64,000 bases of DNA. It comes from Galbula dea (Eukaryota; Chordata; Aves; Piciformes; Galbulidae). This document shows, piece by piece, positions 11,231 through 23,590 of the stretch (within the stretch, counting starts at the first letter, position 1; the number at the start of each line of letters is the position of its first letter). A program made the translations under genes and the position numbers. A model generated the notes under the pieces. That model did no database searches and had not been told where the DNA came from. It was given only the letters and a program-made list of their open reading frames with translations. Location: assembly GCA_013399015.1 (NCBI GenBank), contig VWZX01005652.1:1-64000 (forward strand). The letters are read 5' to 3'.

Positions 11231-14200
11231 TGCACTTTGGGGTACGCTTCAGGAAAAGCCCAGGGAGGGGTTGTCTTTAGTAGCTGTTTCTCTGCAGCGC
11301 CCCTGCCCTAAAATAAAGATGTATCTTGAGGGAGAGGGAAGGGAAGGGTGGGGGGCACAGGGATTGCGGGATGCGCTCCCGCACCCGGCAACAGAGCGCA
11401 GCATCCCTTTGGAGGTCGCTCCCCTGAAACGCCGAGAGCAGCCATCAGCCGTTAGTTGGCAGGTGGTTAATGGGTTGGCAAGAGCCTCTCTGAGCTTTTC
11501 AAGAATACTTCCGTAATATGAAGTGGGTAAGAAAAAACAATAGTGTTGGGTAAAACAGAGTAAGGAAGTTTGCAAGAGTTAAGTGGTGCTGTGCTGTCAT
11601 TTGCAAGCAAGGGACCATATTTTCAGAAGGACGTGATCTTAACTAGCGCAGCATACAGAAGCTGGAAGTCTTTTGGAAATCTGGCCACGTGTTTTGGTGC
11701 TTTGTATGAATGAAAGCGGTTTTTTTCTGTAAGCACGGGATGTGATTATTGTTCAAAGTGCTTTTGGTTTCAGTAGTCGGGACTTTACCCAAGGATATTG
11801 TCATTGTCAGCTCTGACAATTCAGCTGACTACAGCATAATAACTAGTGCAACTGATTGTGTTTGCTGTGGTGTTTGTTAGTAAGTGGTTAGTGCAGCATC
11901 TGAGGAGGCAATTGTTAGATTTTTGTTCCTGTCATCTTTTCAGGGCCAGGTGCTTTCCTCCTGGGAGAGGAAGGAACTATCACAAGTAAATAAATGATGT
12001 AAAAGCAAGTGGCTCTGCCCCATCCAATACCGGTCACTGCAGTCGGAGTCCAGGGAAGTTCATTGAGGAAGACTCCAGGGTATCCAGGGAAGGCAAGAAG
12101 AATGTTAACTCAGTTGAATGTCTTGATTGCCTTGACCAGAAATTCTCAAGAGCACTAAGCATTTAAACTAGCATGCCATATGTGCTGTTTCTTTGTATTG
12201 GCTTGTCAGACAAAAGATGACTGTTATTTGTAACCATAGCACCGCTGAACTTTTCATTCTGTGACAGCTTTTTCTATGGGAGGAAAGTTTTGTAGACACA
12301 TCACGATCCTGCATGCTGTGTGCAGCAGGGCCAGCCTGAGAGGAATTTCTCACAGAAGAATATTACTTATTCTTCACAGAGGAATAAACCAACCTTATTA
12401 GTTCAGTTTGCACGGGGGGAGTGTGTCTGGTACCCATTTAAGTACTTATGGTGATGACATAACATACCAGCTGAATGAGGTGGCACCCTGGACTCTGTTG
12501 CTTCATTTAATTCCTTCATCTATTTGTCTTATGACATTGAGAGCAATTGCTGAACGGTTTGGAGAGTAGGTGCAACCATCTCTGACAGGCAGTGTGAGGA
12601 AGCGGAAAGCTCTCCTCTATGTTTGCTTGCTCGCAGGTGTGCACTTATTGTGGAATCCATTTACCAGGTGCATTAAGAGGCTTTTATTTTGCCAGTGAAC
12701 CGTATTCTGTGTCCCCTTGCTGATGTTTTAATGGGTGAGCTAACATCTTCCCATAGTAGTATTTATTCTGTCACCACATTGTGATTTTAAATGTGTAGTG
12801 CAAGAAATAATCTCAACTGTTAAGTATTAATTAAACCATCTTTAATTTTGAATTTGAACAAGAATTAAAACATTTTGCTCCTTAGTGAGGGGAAATGGTC
12901 ACGATTCCTAGTCTTTGTGTTCTCATGCTTGAGCAAATTTGTGTCCTTTGATAAATGTTCCCATCCTAATACAGAATTATTTTAATTGCTACCTTGCCAG
13001 ACTAGACCCTGCATCTTTTTCCAAATGAAGAAAGGGATGCCCAGAGAGAGTGCATGTCATTTATTACTCAAGGTCAAACAGTAAGCCAGGTACATCCCAG
13101 AATAGAAGCAACATCTTGTGATTTGTACTGCTGGAAAAATGCTACCTCCTGTAATTTGATTGTGCACGGTCTCACGTGGCTCACTGCAGCATGTTTGCTT
13201 GTTTCCCACATTCTTATTTTTGGGGGATGCTGTGCAAACGTTTCCAGCACAAAGTGAAATCTATTCCTTAGATTGAAATACAGCTCCTGCTGCCTGTCTG
13301 GTTATTTCTTCCTCTGAAGAGAAAGTGACCTACATACAGGAAGTTGCTTGCCCTTGAAGAAAGACTTTTTGAGCAAATTTTATGATTTATGTGGTAGGTT
13401 TGGTTTGTGTCTTACTGGGAAGGGAAGAGAACTGCTTTGTTCCAGTAAACACCAGTTTAGCTTAGTTTGCTGTGCCCTGATGCTTCAGATTTCTTGCTAA
13501 GGAGTCTTGGTGTTTCAAAGCTTCACATGTTCTTCAGAAAGTTAAGGGATGGTCTTGAAGGATCCACTTTGTTGAATAACATTGACCTCATGTGAAGAAG
13601 GCATTTGCATTCAGATGGTTTTCAGAGTTTTAGGCTAATGCAGCATTTTCCCCCTGATGAATTAATTGAGAGTTTTTGCACGAGTAAGGATTACTTCTAC
13701 AGTCAAGGCTTAACAGGATCTGGCTCTCCTCATGCACTATGGGTTAGGAAAGATGTTTCTTTTCATCTTTTCTTTAATTTCCATTACATTGTAGTCAGTG
13801 TTTCCCAGGAAGAGGTGGGGAGAACAGTGTTTTGGCAGAAGCAATGGGTCATTTGTATAAGGTAGACATAACTAAGGTGCCTCTACTTCAGCTGTCCTTA
13901 ACTGTCTGGTTTTTTTCATTGTTCAGAGGAAATTTTGTTACTGTTCTGTCTTGTTCTCTTTTTCTGATGCTGATATTATTGGTTCATTATGTGTTCTTGG
14001 GGAAATCTGTCAGTCCTGCTTTTAACTCTCTTCACACAGTCTGTATTTGCTTGTAAGACACCATGAAAATGGTGGCCCTGTCCCCCTGTTCAGATGGTAT
14101 TTTATCCTCTCCTCATTTTTTTCTCAGTGCTGTTTTTGTCCCATTTCGTGGCTGATAGAGCATGGTGTGTCTCAGTAGTTGCACATCCTTCTGGCAGTGT

Positions 14201-15636
14201 AACTGTCAGATGGCAGAGGGAAAAGGTACAGAAGATCAGGTGGCTTCTTGCAGTCACCATTTGCTAAGATGTTACCACCTTTTAGCACAGCTCAGGTTTT
14301 CTTTTCCTGCCTGACTGGGCTGATGAGCTTGGCTAACTTCCACTAGGTCTGGGCTGCGGCAGAAAAAGCCAGCAATGGATAGCAGTGTGCCATGTAGGAC
14401 GCAGGGCAGCATTTTGCATCGCTGCCTGATGCTGGAGTTTTGTTACAGACTAGGGTTTTGAAGGGCATTTGAGAGCGTTGCCTGCATTTGCAGTGGTGGC
14501 AAGCTGTATACCAACAACACAAGTTCCCTCAGTGGCTGAGCTGCTGGAGAGTCTTGAGAGCCTGCAGAGACCTTTCATGTCACTGTGTGGTTAAGCTTTC
14601 TGTCTCTGTAGCACAGGGGCACCTCAATTTCCTTTTCCAGCAATGATGTTGTGATTTGCTGTGTGTTTCCAAGGTTGTCCCACCACAGAGAGAGCACAAT
14701 TCTGCTATTCTATTATAGGATGCCTAGAAAGGGCAAAGGTCTTTTTAGCAGGACTCCACTGAGTGTAGAGCCTTGCTAAAACCCATACTTAACTCTGGGT
14801 GCTGTCTATCACCAGAGCCTTTTTCTTGGTACCTCACAAGGTTGCAAATCAAACTGAACAACTTCACCTGACAACGTGGAGAACAGAAATAACACCACAG
14901 GGCAATGTCTGGGAGCTGCCACAGCAAGGAAAATGTGAGGCAGGACTGGCTTTAAAAAGCAATGGAACAGGTAGATGTGGAGTGCAGGGCACCTGACAGG
15001 TCCTGCCAGTGTATCTTCTAATATCTGGGGGCTACAAATTAGTGGAAATTATTTTCTTTGAAGTCCTCAGACAGCTCTAGATGGTATTACATGTTCTTTA
15101 GAGTCTTCCCTCCAGCTAGTGTTTAAAGACTCTTGTAGGTAACTTCACACTTTTTTTTTCAATCTCTTAGGAAAAAAAACCAAACAGAAAGTGTAAGAGA
15201 AGGAGCTTCCTGAATCCTGCCTAGAACCTTTCTCTCTGTGGAAGAACTTGCAGGTTTAACTGCAGTGTTGTGGTGTTTGAAATGTCAAATAGTGAGGTGG
15301 TAGCTAGAGCTGGACTAATTTCATAATTTCATTTTGCACAGGCTGCTACACAGCCAGGATGTTGGGGTGTTTTTTGCCACAGAGGAATAAAATGAGAAAA
15401 TGGCAAAGAGAAGAAGCTTTTGATCCTAGCCTACCCTTTTAAACATGCATTCTTCTAACCCTGGTTTCCCATACCACACACAGGGGCTAGATTTTGCATT
15501 AATTTGCTCTAAAATGATGAATTTAACCCAGGAGTTGAACATAGAAGTTTTCTAAAGTGAACAGAGAAACAAAGGGAATTGTTCACATCTGGATTTTTTT
15601 TCTACAGAGTATTCTGAGATAGTTTGGGTCTACATT

Positions 15637-15988
15637 TCAGAATTTGATCATTCTCCTGGCCCTTCTCTGGACTTGCTCCAGCACTTCCATATCCCTCTTG
15701 GAATAGGGGCTCCAGAACTGGATGCATTATTCCAGGTGGGGTCTCAGGAGAGCAGAGTAGAGGAGAAGAATCACCTCCCTTGACTTGCTGGCCACACTTC
15801 TCTTGATGACCAGGATCTGGTTGGCCCTCTGGGCTGCAAGTGCACACTGGCAGCTCATGTTGAGCTTCTCATCCACCAACACCCCCAAGTCTCTTTCCTC
15901 ACGTCTGCTCTCAAGCCAGTCTCCGGGTGCTTGGGATTGCCCCAACCCAGATGTAGGACCTTGCAGTTGGTCTTGAACATCAGCATGT
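15637..15988 (-). mobile_element. CR1 LINE fragment without 3' end
   Basis: Antisense to the CR1 ORF2 C-terminal region. On the minus strand it encodes pieces such as [31 protein letters not shown] and, after a frameshift, the LLERVQ-type block. Both ends are truncated and the frame is interrupted, so it is old and inactive. Confidence 0.85.
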
Positions 15989-17751
15989 TCTGAAGCAGAG
16001 AAGTAGGGCTTCTCTGTAGCAGAGAGGTTCAGGGCCTGGGTGGAAGCTCCTGTTCTTCACAACATCGGTTACTTGCTCTCAGTTTGGTAGCCCAGAGCAG
16101 AAAATGTCTTAAATCTGTTGCTTTAGGTTTTCAGATCTTGTTATTCCTTAACAGATACATAAAATACTTCATTACCATCCTGTGCTTCTACAGATAGCTG
16201 TGTTTGACATTTATGTTTTCCTCCACAATAAAGGTTATTAGAATTTTTTTGGCATGGTTGTTACAGAGGACCAAAAGCCACAGTTAACTGTGTTAACTCA
16301 CAGTTCACACTGGATGACACAGCAGAAAGAGTACATGCATACATGGTGGATTGTGATCTTACCTTCAAGCCAGAGGCAGCAGGAGACACTGCATTTAGCA
16401 CCTCTGCTTCTAGTAGGCTAAAGGGTGGTACTAACAAACTCCAAAGGATGACCTGAAAGTTCCCTCCATGGTGATGAGAAAGAGGACTGAACTGACAAGG
16501 TGTAAGAGTTAACTTCCAGTATGTGACATTTAAAGGAGTTAAAGGAAGGGTGGGCAAGTTGAGTTCTGTTTTGGATACAAGAGACACCTCTGGATAAATA
16601 TATATGGTGAAGGCAGAGAAACAGGCAGGCATGGCAAAAAAAGACAATGGACTTAAGCTGAACAGAGAGGAGAAAGAGCAAGGCAGTAAAAAAAAAATTA
16701 TAAAACCCCCAAAGAATAAGTTACTGGCAAAAAATATAAAAATGGAAAGCTGCAGAGAGGTAGCAGAATTCAGAGATGAAGGGAAAAAGGCAAAAAATAA
16801 CATAGGCCCTGGAGCAGGGAAAATTTAAAACTAAAATCAGGTTCTTTGGTGTCAGTCTGATGGCTTGTGTACTCAATTCAGAAGGAGCTAAGAGTTCCAC
16901 AGAAAAGACTGGGAGAAAATGGGTTAAGGAGCAGGCAGAGGAATAAATACATTTCGTTGAGGAAAATTACTATTTTTGTCTGCTTGTTTTTTGTTTGTCA
17001 CTCTTCTGTCACCATATTCTCTTTGCATAGGCTCCTCCACTTACAAAAATAGCTGTCATCACATGCGGTGCTTGCAACTTCAGAGCACAACATTGTCTTA
17101 TATTCCATATTTTCTTTCTCCAAAGAATAACTGAAATGCTTGATGTCTGGAAGCAAAGATGGGCATTTTTTCATGAACATTGCCATACTTCTTCTGGCAC
17201 TCACATTTTCCTGTTGCATGCATGTAATGCTATAAATTAGTGTGGAACCTAAATGGTAATGCTGTGAGTAAACCTCCTTTTGATACCAGGTTAAAAAAAG
17301 GAGAAATGTGAAAGACTATGCTGCTCCTGAGAGGAAGAAAAAAGCACAAGGCTAACAACAATTGCCAATGAAAGTGTAACATCCTCAGCATTTTACAGCA
17401 CCGAAGGGATCAAATGAAGCCTTAAGTTTCTCTGTAGTCATTGAATACACTTTGTTAGAACATTAAACTTGTACCTAAATCAAAGCAAAGCTATGCACCA
17501 CAACTAGCAGGGCCCAAATGTAGAAACTATCCTCTCCTTTCCTCTCTCTTCTGTTAAATCAATAGACCCTACTTCTCTCTCTTAATTCAGCTGGATAGGC
17601 TTAAAAGCAACCTACTATCCTGCTAACAGGCTGTGTAAAGACCCCAGATTTGTTTGCTCAGCCTGTAAACCACTGTCTTCAGCCTCACCTCTAAGTGGTA
17701 GTGAAGCTCTGTAGAGAGGATCAGGGAGGCATTTAAAATGGGTAAATCCTC

Positions 17752-18022
17752 TTTGAGGACGAGAGGAAATGGCCTCAAGTTGCACCAGAGGAGGTTTAGA
17801 TTGGATAGCAGGAAAGATTTCTTCCCAGAAAGAGTTGTTAGGCTTTGGCCCAGGCTGCCCAGGGCAGTAGTGGAGTCAGCATTCCTGGACGGGTTCCAAA
17901 AACCTAGAGAAGTGGTCCTTAGGGGCGTGGTTTTGTGGCATGGTGGTGCTAGGTTGATGGCTGGACTGGATGAGCTTAGAGGTCTCTTCCAACCTTAAGG
18001 ATTCTGTGATTCTGTGATCCCA
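17752..18022 (+). mobile_element. CR1 LINE 3' end
   Basis: Starts at the RTRGNGLKL coding block and runs through [13 protein letters not shown], the GGTGGTGCTAGGTTGATGG and GAGCTTAGAGGTCTCTTCCA blocks, to ATTCTGTGATTCTGTGAT. It belongs to the same subfamily as 27058, 31333, 39890, 48524 and 51083. Confidence 0.93.
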
Positions 18023-19084
18023 TGGTCCTGCTCTGCTGCTGTGGGAGCATCCTGTCACAGCATGATGTAAGGCATTTGCTATGAGTGGGAGTTCTGTTTT
18101 TCAGACAACTTCTCTATCCCACCCCCTTTAAAAAAAAAGGAATCAGAATTCCGTATGTGCAATCAGGTCAGCATTTTTGAGAAGACATTCTGTCAAAATG
18201 CCTCTTTGTCTGTGTCTGTCACACAGTTCTTTGACAAGCCTGTGATTAAGCACCGAGTAACCTTCCGTCTGCTCCATTACAAGAGAGTTCAATGAAAATA
18301 CTCTGTCAAAACCAATTATTTCTTATCTATGTTGTAGGCTTATTTTCAAGTGATAGTTAGTAAGCTGATAAATTTTTCTAGGAGCAGCAAGGCAAAATAA
18401 TTGAAATAGCCATTTCCTTCTGGCAAACATGATCAAGAAGTATCTTAATAGCAGTCCAAGCTGTTGCTGAGTCATTTGGTGTTTCTTAAGTTGGTATATT
18501 TTGGTGTGTGAGAGCAGAACCATAAATCTATTTTTGCAACATTCCTGAAATCTTCATTTTAATGGCTTAGTATCTCTTGTTGAAAAACAGTGGCTTATGA
18601 GTGAGATGGAATGGATGTCAGATGGCACTGGGTGACCCGGGGGGAAGAACAGTAGCAGAGAAATACACTTTCTATCTGTCCAAGGCATTTAGTTATTTTG
18701 TGTGGCTAATCTTTTCCTTCACAGAATACTTCTGATCCCTCGTCGGTACAATGTTAATGTGATTGAGGATTGCAAGTTGGGGGTGTGCTGGTCAAATTTA
18801 GATTGCAGCGTCAAGGAAATGGAAGATGCTCTTAAAAGCGTATGGACTTGGGGTAGGAGCAACAAACGACAAAGCAGCTTTTCAGTGGAGGGTCAGCACA
18901 GAAAACTGGAAAACAGAGGGTATTGTGTATTCCATACTGGCAGTGTTCTGCAGTTTCTCTCCTCAGTTCTGACAACTAAGTGTTATCTCTGCCAGAATCA
19001 AAAAACTGAGACCTTGAGAGGTGATTCAGGCTGCTGTCTGGCTCCCAAGCAGGTGTACCTGTGCCTTTGTCATCCCTGGCAGCC

Positions 19085-19485
19085 TCTCTAATTTGCTTTT
19101 CATACCCCTCAGTGATGGAGGGTCTGCAGTCTGCCTTGGCTGTCTGAGGCACTGGTTTGTTAGCTTTCATATTAGAATGTCTAGCCTAATGACTGATCTG
19201 AATCTTGCTGTAATTTAAGCCTGATATTCCTTGTCCTGTCTATTGAGGAACTGAGAAATTCTGTTCCTCTTTACAGAAGCTTTCCTTGTATTTTGAGATT
19301 TTTATAACTTCTGCCCTTAATCTTTTCTTCTCTAAACAAACAATCTCAATCCTTCCAATCTTCCAATGTCTGTCACGTTTCCTACACCTCTGGTCATTCT
19401 CATTGCACTCTGCCAGACTCTTTCTAGCCTTTCCTGAAGAGTACCAGAAGTTGAACACATGGCTCTGGCACAGGCCTTTCTAATT
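19085..19485 (-). mobile_element. Ancient, decayed CR1-like LINE
   Basis: A weak but ordered match, on the minus strand, to the C-terminal ORF2/3' portion of a CR1-type element: an AGTGATGGAGGGTCTGCAGTC-like block, a TCCTTGTCCTGTC block, and then TGCCAGACTCTTTCTAGCCTTTCCTGAAGAGTACCAGAAGTTGAACACATGGCTC-like order near the right end (positions 19410-19465), which corresponds to the QFWAP/LLERV region. Heavily diverged and without a frame. It could be an old CR1 or a related L3-type family. Confidence 0.6.
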
Positions 19486-20289
19486 AAGCAGAGAGAGAGC
19501 TTTGTGTTTGTTCCAGCTCTTGTTGCTATTTATACAGCTCTGTAAGGTGTGTGCATCTCACGCCAGTGTGACACTGACTCACATCCAGCTCGTGACCTGC
19601 TATTATCCCAAGAGTCTTTTAGTGGGCCACTGCTACATGAACAGATAATCATTAGGAAGAGCCTCTGAACAAGTGAGGTAGGTAGGGGTCATGTAAAAAC
19701 AGGGAATAATTGAGCTGCAGAAGCTGTGCTGTGATGCAAAAATTAAAAGCTTCTTCAGCTTTGTTTCATTAATGCCAGCTAGAGAATCTCCTTTCCTTTG
19801 TTCCCTGAATAAAACTGAGAATATGTTCTATGCTGTAGCGCTAGATGTGCCATTATATATTCAGGGGACATCTGTGAAGTGGTAGAGTTCCTTTGTGGAA
19901 GTATAGTTGGAACAAGGTATTTGGGAGGGCCATATTAGGCCAGTTATTTTGTCCACATTAGAAATCAAGGAATAAGTGAATTCTGAAGATGTTTTTGGAG
20001 GATACATTTAGTCTGTTCTTGAGATTTACTTTTGCTGCTAATGTAAATATAAAGCTCGATGCTGTCTCTCTTCCTAGTTCTATCATCTTCAGTGAGGGCC
20101 AGTTTTTTTGGCCAGCAGCATGAATCAATGGAAAACTATCCTTTTATTTTTATAAATGTTTCTTTTAGCTTCATCCAGCATCACCAAATATTGCTTTTTT
20201 AGCTGAACAGAACTGTTCCAACAAAAGCAAAGGTTGCCTTGCAGTGAAGTAATACTACAGGCAGGAGATGGAAGCATCACCCTTGCTGT

Positions 20290-21828
20290 AGATGTTCATA
20301 GGACTTGGAGTCTGCCAAGTGGGAAGAATACAAAACTGTTGTCAGAGGTTGTAGGGAGGCAACTAGGAAAGCTAAGGCCTCTCTGGAATTAAACCTTGCA
20401 AGGGAGGTCAAGGACAATAGGAAGGGCTACTTCAAATACATTGCCCAAAAAACGAATACTAGAGGCAATGTAGGCCCCCTGCTGAATGAGGTGGGTGCCT
20501 TGGTGACAGAAAATACAAAGAAGATGGAGTTACTGACTGCCTTCTTTGTCTCTGTCTATACTCTTAGAGACTGTGCTCAGGAGCCTCAGACTCCTGAGCC
20601 CCCACATGATGTTAGGATGCTGGAGGAATTTTCCTTAGTTGAGGAGGACTGGGTTAGGGAACAGCTAAGCCATCTGGACATCCATAAATCCATGGGTTTA
20701 TGATGGGATCCCTGATGGGATGCACCCACAGGTGCTGAGGGAGCTGGTGGAAGTCATTGCCAGGCCCCTCTCCATCATCTTTAATAAGTCCTGGGGAACA
20801 GGAGAGGTGCCTGGGGATTGGAGNNNNNNNNNNNNNNNNNNNNNNNNNNNNNNNNNNNNNNNNNNNNNNNNNNNNNNNNNNNNNNNNNNNNNNNNNNNNN
20901 NNNNNGACCTGGATGAGGGAACAGAGTGTGCTGTCAGCAAGTTTGCTGGTGACACTAAACTGGGTGGAGTGGCTGACACACCAGAGGGTTGTGCTGCCAT
21001 TCAGCGAGACTTAGAGAGGCTGGAGAGTTGGGCAGGGAGAAATTGAATGAGATTCAATAAGGCCAAGTGTCGAGTCTTGCACCTGGGAAAGACCAACCCC
21101 ATGTATGAGTATAGGTTGGGGGCTGAGCTGTTGGAGAGCAGTGAAGGGGAAAGGGATCTGGGGGTCCTGGTGGATGGAAGGATGACCATGAGGCAGCAGT
21201 GTGCTCTTGTGGCCAGGAAGGCCAGTGGGATTCTGGGGTGGATTAGAAGGGGTGTGGCTAGTAGGTCAAGAGAGGTTCTTCTTCCACTTTACTCTACCCT
21301 GGTGAGGTCACATCTGGAATATTGTGTCCAGTTCTGGGCCCCTCAGTTTAAGAAGGATAGGGAACTGCTGGAAAGAGTCCAGTGCAGGGCCACCAAGATG
21401 CTGAAGGGGCTGGAACATCTTCCTGATGAGGAAAGGCTGAGGGAGCTGGGTCTCTTTAGGTTGGAGAAGAGGAGGCTAAGGGGTGACCTCTTCTATGCTT
21501 TTAAATATGTGAAGTGTGTGTTTCGGGAGGATGGGGTCAGGCTCTTCTCAGTGAAGCCCAGTGACAGGACAAGAGGCAATGGCTGTAAACTGAAGCATAA
21601 GAGATTCCGTGTGAATACACATAGAAATTTTTTCCTAGTGAGGGTGCCAGAACACTGGCACAGACTGCCCAGAGAGGTTGTGGAGTCTCCTTCTATGGAG
21701 GTATTCAAAACCCATCTGGACGTGCTTCTGTGTGACCTGGTCTAGGGAATCCTGCTGTGGCAGGGGGGTTGGACTAGATGATCTTTTGAAGTCCCTTCCA
21801 ACTCCTAATATTCTGTGATTCTGTGATT
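20290..21828 (+). mobile_element. CR1 LINE, long copy with most of the ORF2 reverse transcriptase (inactive)
   Basis: The longest CR1 here. The first frame (20305-20703) covers the linker between endonuclease and reverse transcriptase (WEEYKTVVRGCREATRKAK, NRKGYFKYIAQKT, NEVGALVTENTKKMELLTAFF), then stops at 20701. A second frame continues with HPQVLRELVEVIARPLSIIF and GEVPGDW up to the assembly gap (20824-20905). After the gap come [19 protein letters not shown], the [12 protein letters not shown] block and a 232-codon frame (21047-21745) to the ORF2 end. The 3' UTR ends in TTCTGTGATTCTGTGAT. The catalytic FADD motif reads FAGD. It lies in LANCL3 intron 1, in sense orientation. Confidence 0.95.
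20824..20905. other. Assembly gap of 82 Ns inside the CR1 reverse transcriptase
   Basis: The run of Ns separates GEVPGDW from [14 protein letters not shown]. In CR1 ORF2 these motifs are normally around 100 or more residues apart, so the gap length is probably an underestimate. Confidence 0.95.
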
Positions 21829-22324
21829 TACACTGAGGTTCTTCATCCCTTTGTAAAGCTAACTCCTGATCTCTAGGTATTTCTACAAGCCACCTGTGAA
21901 GTGGTTAATGTTATACTTAACAGACTTAGTTTTCTATGACTAAGCTGGTGATTAATTAGTCATAATTACAGTTATAATAGCAATGGACCCCAAGATACAC
22001 ATTCCATTTGTAGCTCTTTAGATTTGATCAGGGGTAGGCTAGTTAGATATGAACCTGGGGAAAATTATTAGTGGTAGAAGAGCAAAACAAACTTCTTCAG
22101 GCTCTTTAAATAAATATTGATTTGTTTGTTCTTGGTCTTGCAGAGCTGAATCGATCATGAGCTTTCTTCTGTCAGGCTGCTGTTTTCATACATACACAGT
22201 TTTTATTATTTATTATACCTGGGAATAATGCTTATGGAACTGCTGCACCTCTAGAAGACAAACTGTGGACAGAGTTACAGCACAAATGCAGTTGTCCTAT
22301 TTGGATTTTGTTCTCTAAGCACTG

Positions 22325-22420
22325 TGGGACCTACTCTAGGTGACCCTGCTTTAGCAGGGGGCTTGGACTAGGATGATCTCCAGAGGTCCTTTCCAACCCC
22401 TACCATTCAGTGATTCTGTT
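22325..22420 (+). mobile_element. CR1 LINE 3' UTR fragment
   Basis: About 95 bp with the order GTGACCCTGCTTTAGCAGGG, TTGGACTAGGATGATCTCCA, GGTCCTTTCCAACCCC and TTCAGTGATTCTG. Only the extreme 3' end was retained. Confidence 0.88.
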
Positions 22421-22603
22421 GGACTGCTAGCTTATTTTGGTAAAACAAATATTGTGAGATAACCTTCTAAAAGGACAGGTAAGCCAAGTCAAACTTAGAG
22501 TTGAATCTAAAGATCTCTAGAAGAGTAAAATCCACACCATCTGTCTGAACAGTGTATCAGCATATTTACATTTGGATTTGGCTCAGTCTTAGCTTCAGAG
22601 CAT

Positions 22604-22895
22604 GGGCAAGGTTGGAAGGCACCCCTGGAGATCTTCTGGTCCAGCCCCCTGCTCAGAGCAGGTTCTGCAAAAACAGGTTGCCTAGGGCCATGTCCTCCTG
22701 GTTTTGAGCATCTCCACTCTGTGACCTCCCCGGGCAACCTGCTTCTGTTTGGCCACCCTCACCTCTACTTATATTGAAGTAGAATTTTCTGTCACTGGGC
22801 ACTGCTGAGAAGGGTCCATTTTCTGTACTGTCTCCTGTCAGATGTTTACACCTGTTGATTAAAACTCCCCTCAGCCCAAGGGCTTCTAAGGGCCT
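22604..22895 (-). mobile_element. CR1 LINE 3' end, part of the left inverted-repeat arm
   Basis: Read on the minus strand it runs from an ORF2-end block (GGGGAGTTTTAATCAACAGG-like) through GCCCAGTGACAGAAAATT and GGTCACAGAGTGGAGATGCT to the 3' UTR (CAGGGGGCTGGACCAGAAGA) and ends near 22604 in CTTCCAACCTTGCC. From 22659 rightwards it is part of the inverted repeat. Confidence 0.85.
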
Positions 22896-23038
22896 TGCAC
22901 TCCTGCAGCACTGAGCATCTGTTAGTGAAAATGGACCATGCCCCACGGTTAGAAGAAGACAAGAAATACCCTAAAATGGACCTGTAGCCCTGGGCTATGG
23001 GAAGGTTATTTCCTAAGTGCCCAAGTTAATCAAACACT
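22659..23038 (+). repeat. Left arm of a 380-bp inverted repeat
   Basis: Reading this arm against the reverse complement of 23211-23590 I find one mismatch and no indel over 380 bp. It contains most of a minus-strand CR1 3' end plus about 140 bp of flanking DNA. Confidence 0.97.
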
Positions 23039-23210
23039 GTGATTCTGTGAAAAGAACTCTCTTACAGGCCCCATGCCTGAGGGGCATCCTGCCTATCTGC
23101 AGACAGCAGGAAGAATGTTCTGAATACAACTTCCCCTGATGCATCCTTGGCTCTTCACACTTAACCTGGGACAGGGAACTCCCCTCCCCTGCTGCCAAAG
23201 AGCAATCTGA

Positions 23211-23590
23211 AGTGTTTGATTAACTTGGGCACTTAGGAAATAACCTTCCCATAGCCCAGGGCTACAGGTCCATTTTAGGGTATTTCTTGTCTTCTTCTAA
23301 CCGTGGGGCATGGTCCATTTTCACTAACAGATGCTCAGTGCTGCAGGAGTGCAAGGCCCTTAGAAGCCCTTGGGCTGAGGGGAGTTTTAATCAACAGGTG
23401 TAAACATCTGACAGGAGACAGTACAGAAAATGGACCCTTCTCAGCAGTGCCCAGTGACAGAAAATTCTACTTCAATATAAGTAGAGGTGAGGGTGGCCAA
23501 ACAGAAGTAGGTTGCCCGGGGAGGTCACAGAGTGGAGATGCTCAAAACCAGGAGGACATGGCCCTAGGCAACCTGTTTTTGCAGAACCTG
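23211..23590 (-). repeat. Right arm of the 380-bp inverted repeat
   Basis: Reverse complement of 22659-23038, separated from it by 172 bp of unique DNA (23039-23210). The arm ends abruptly inside the CR1 portion at 23590, without the 3' terminal CR1 sequence that the left copy has at 22604-22658. This shows that the right arm is the copy and the left arm the original. Confidence 0.97.

Noticed and set aside
16261..16803. 180-codon minus frame rich in Phe, Leu and Ser that looks like membrane helices
   Set aside because: It is the antisense of an A/G-rich tract on the plus strand. The hydrophobicity is a composition effect.
18712..18852. Exon-like stretch with a TTCCTTCACAG acceptor and a GTAGGA donor in LANCL3 intron 1
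   Set aside because: The encoded peptide matches nothing I know in LANCL3 or other families, and exon 1 joins exon 2 in frame without it.
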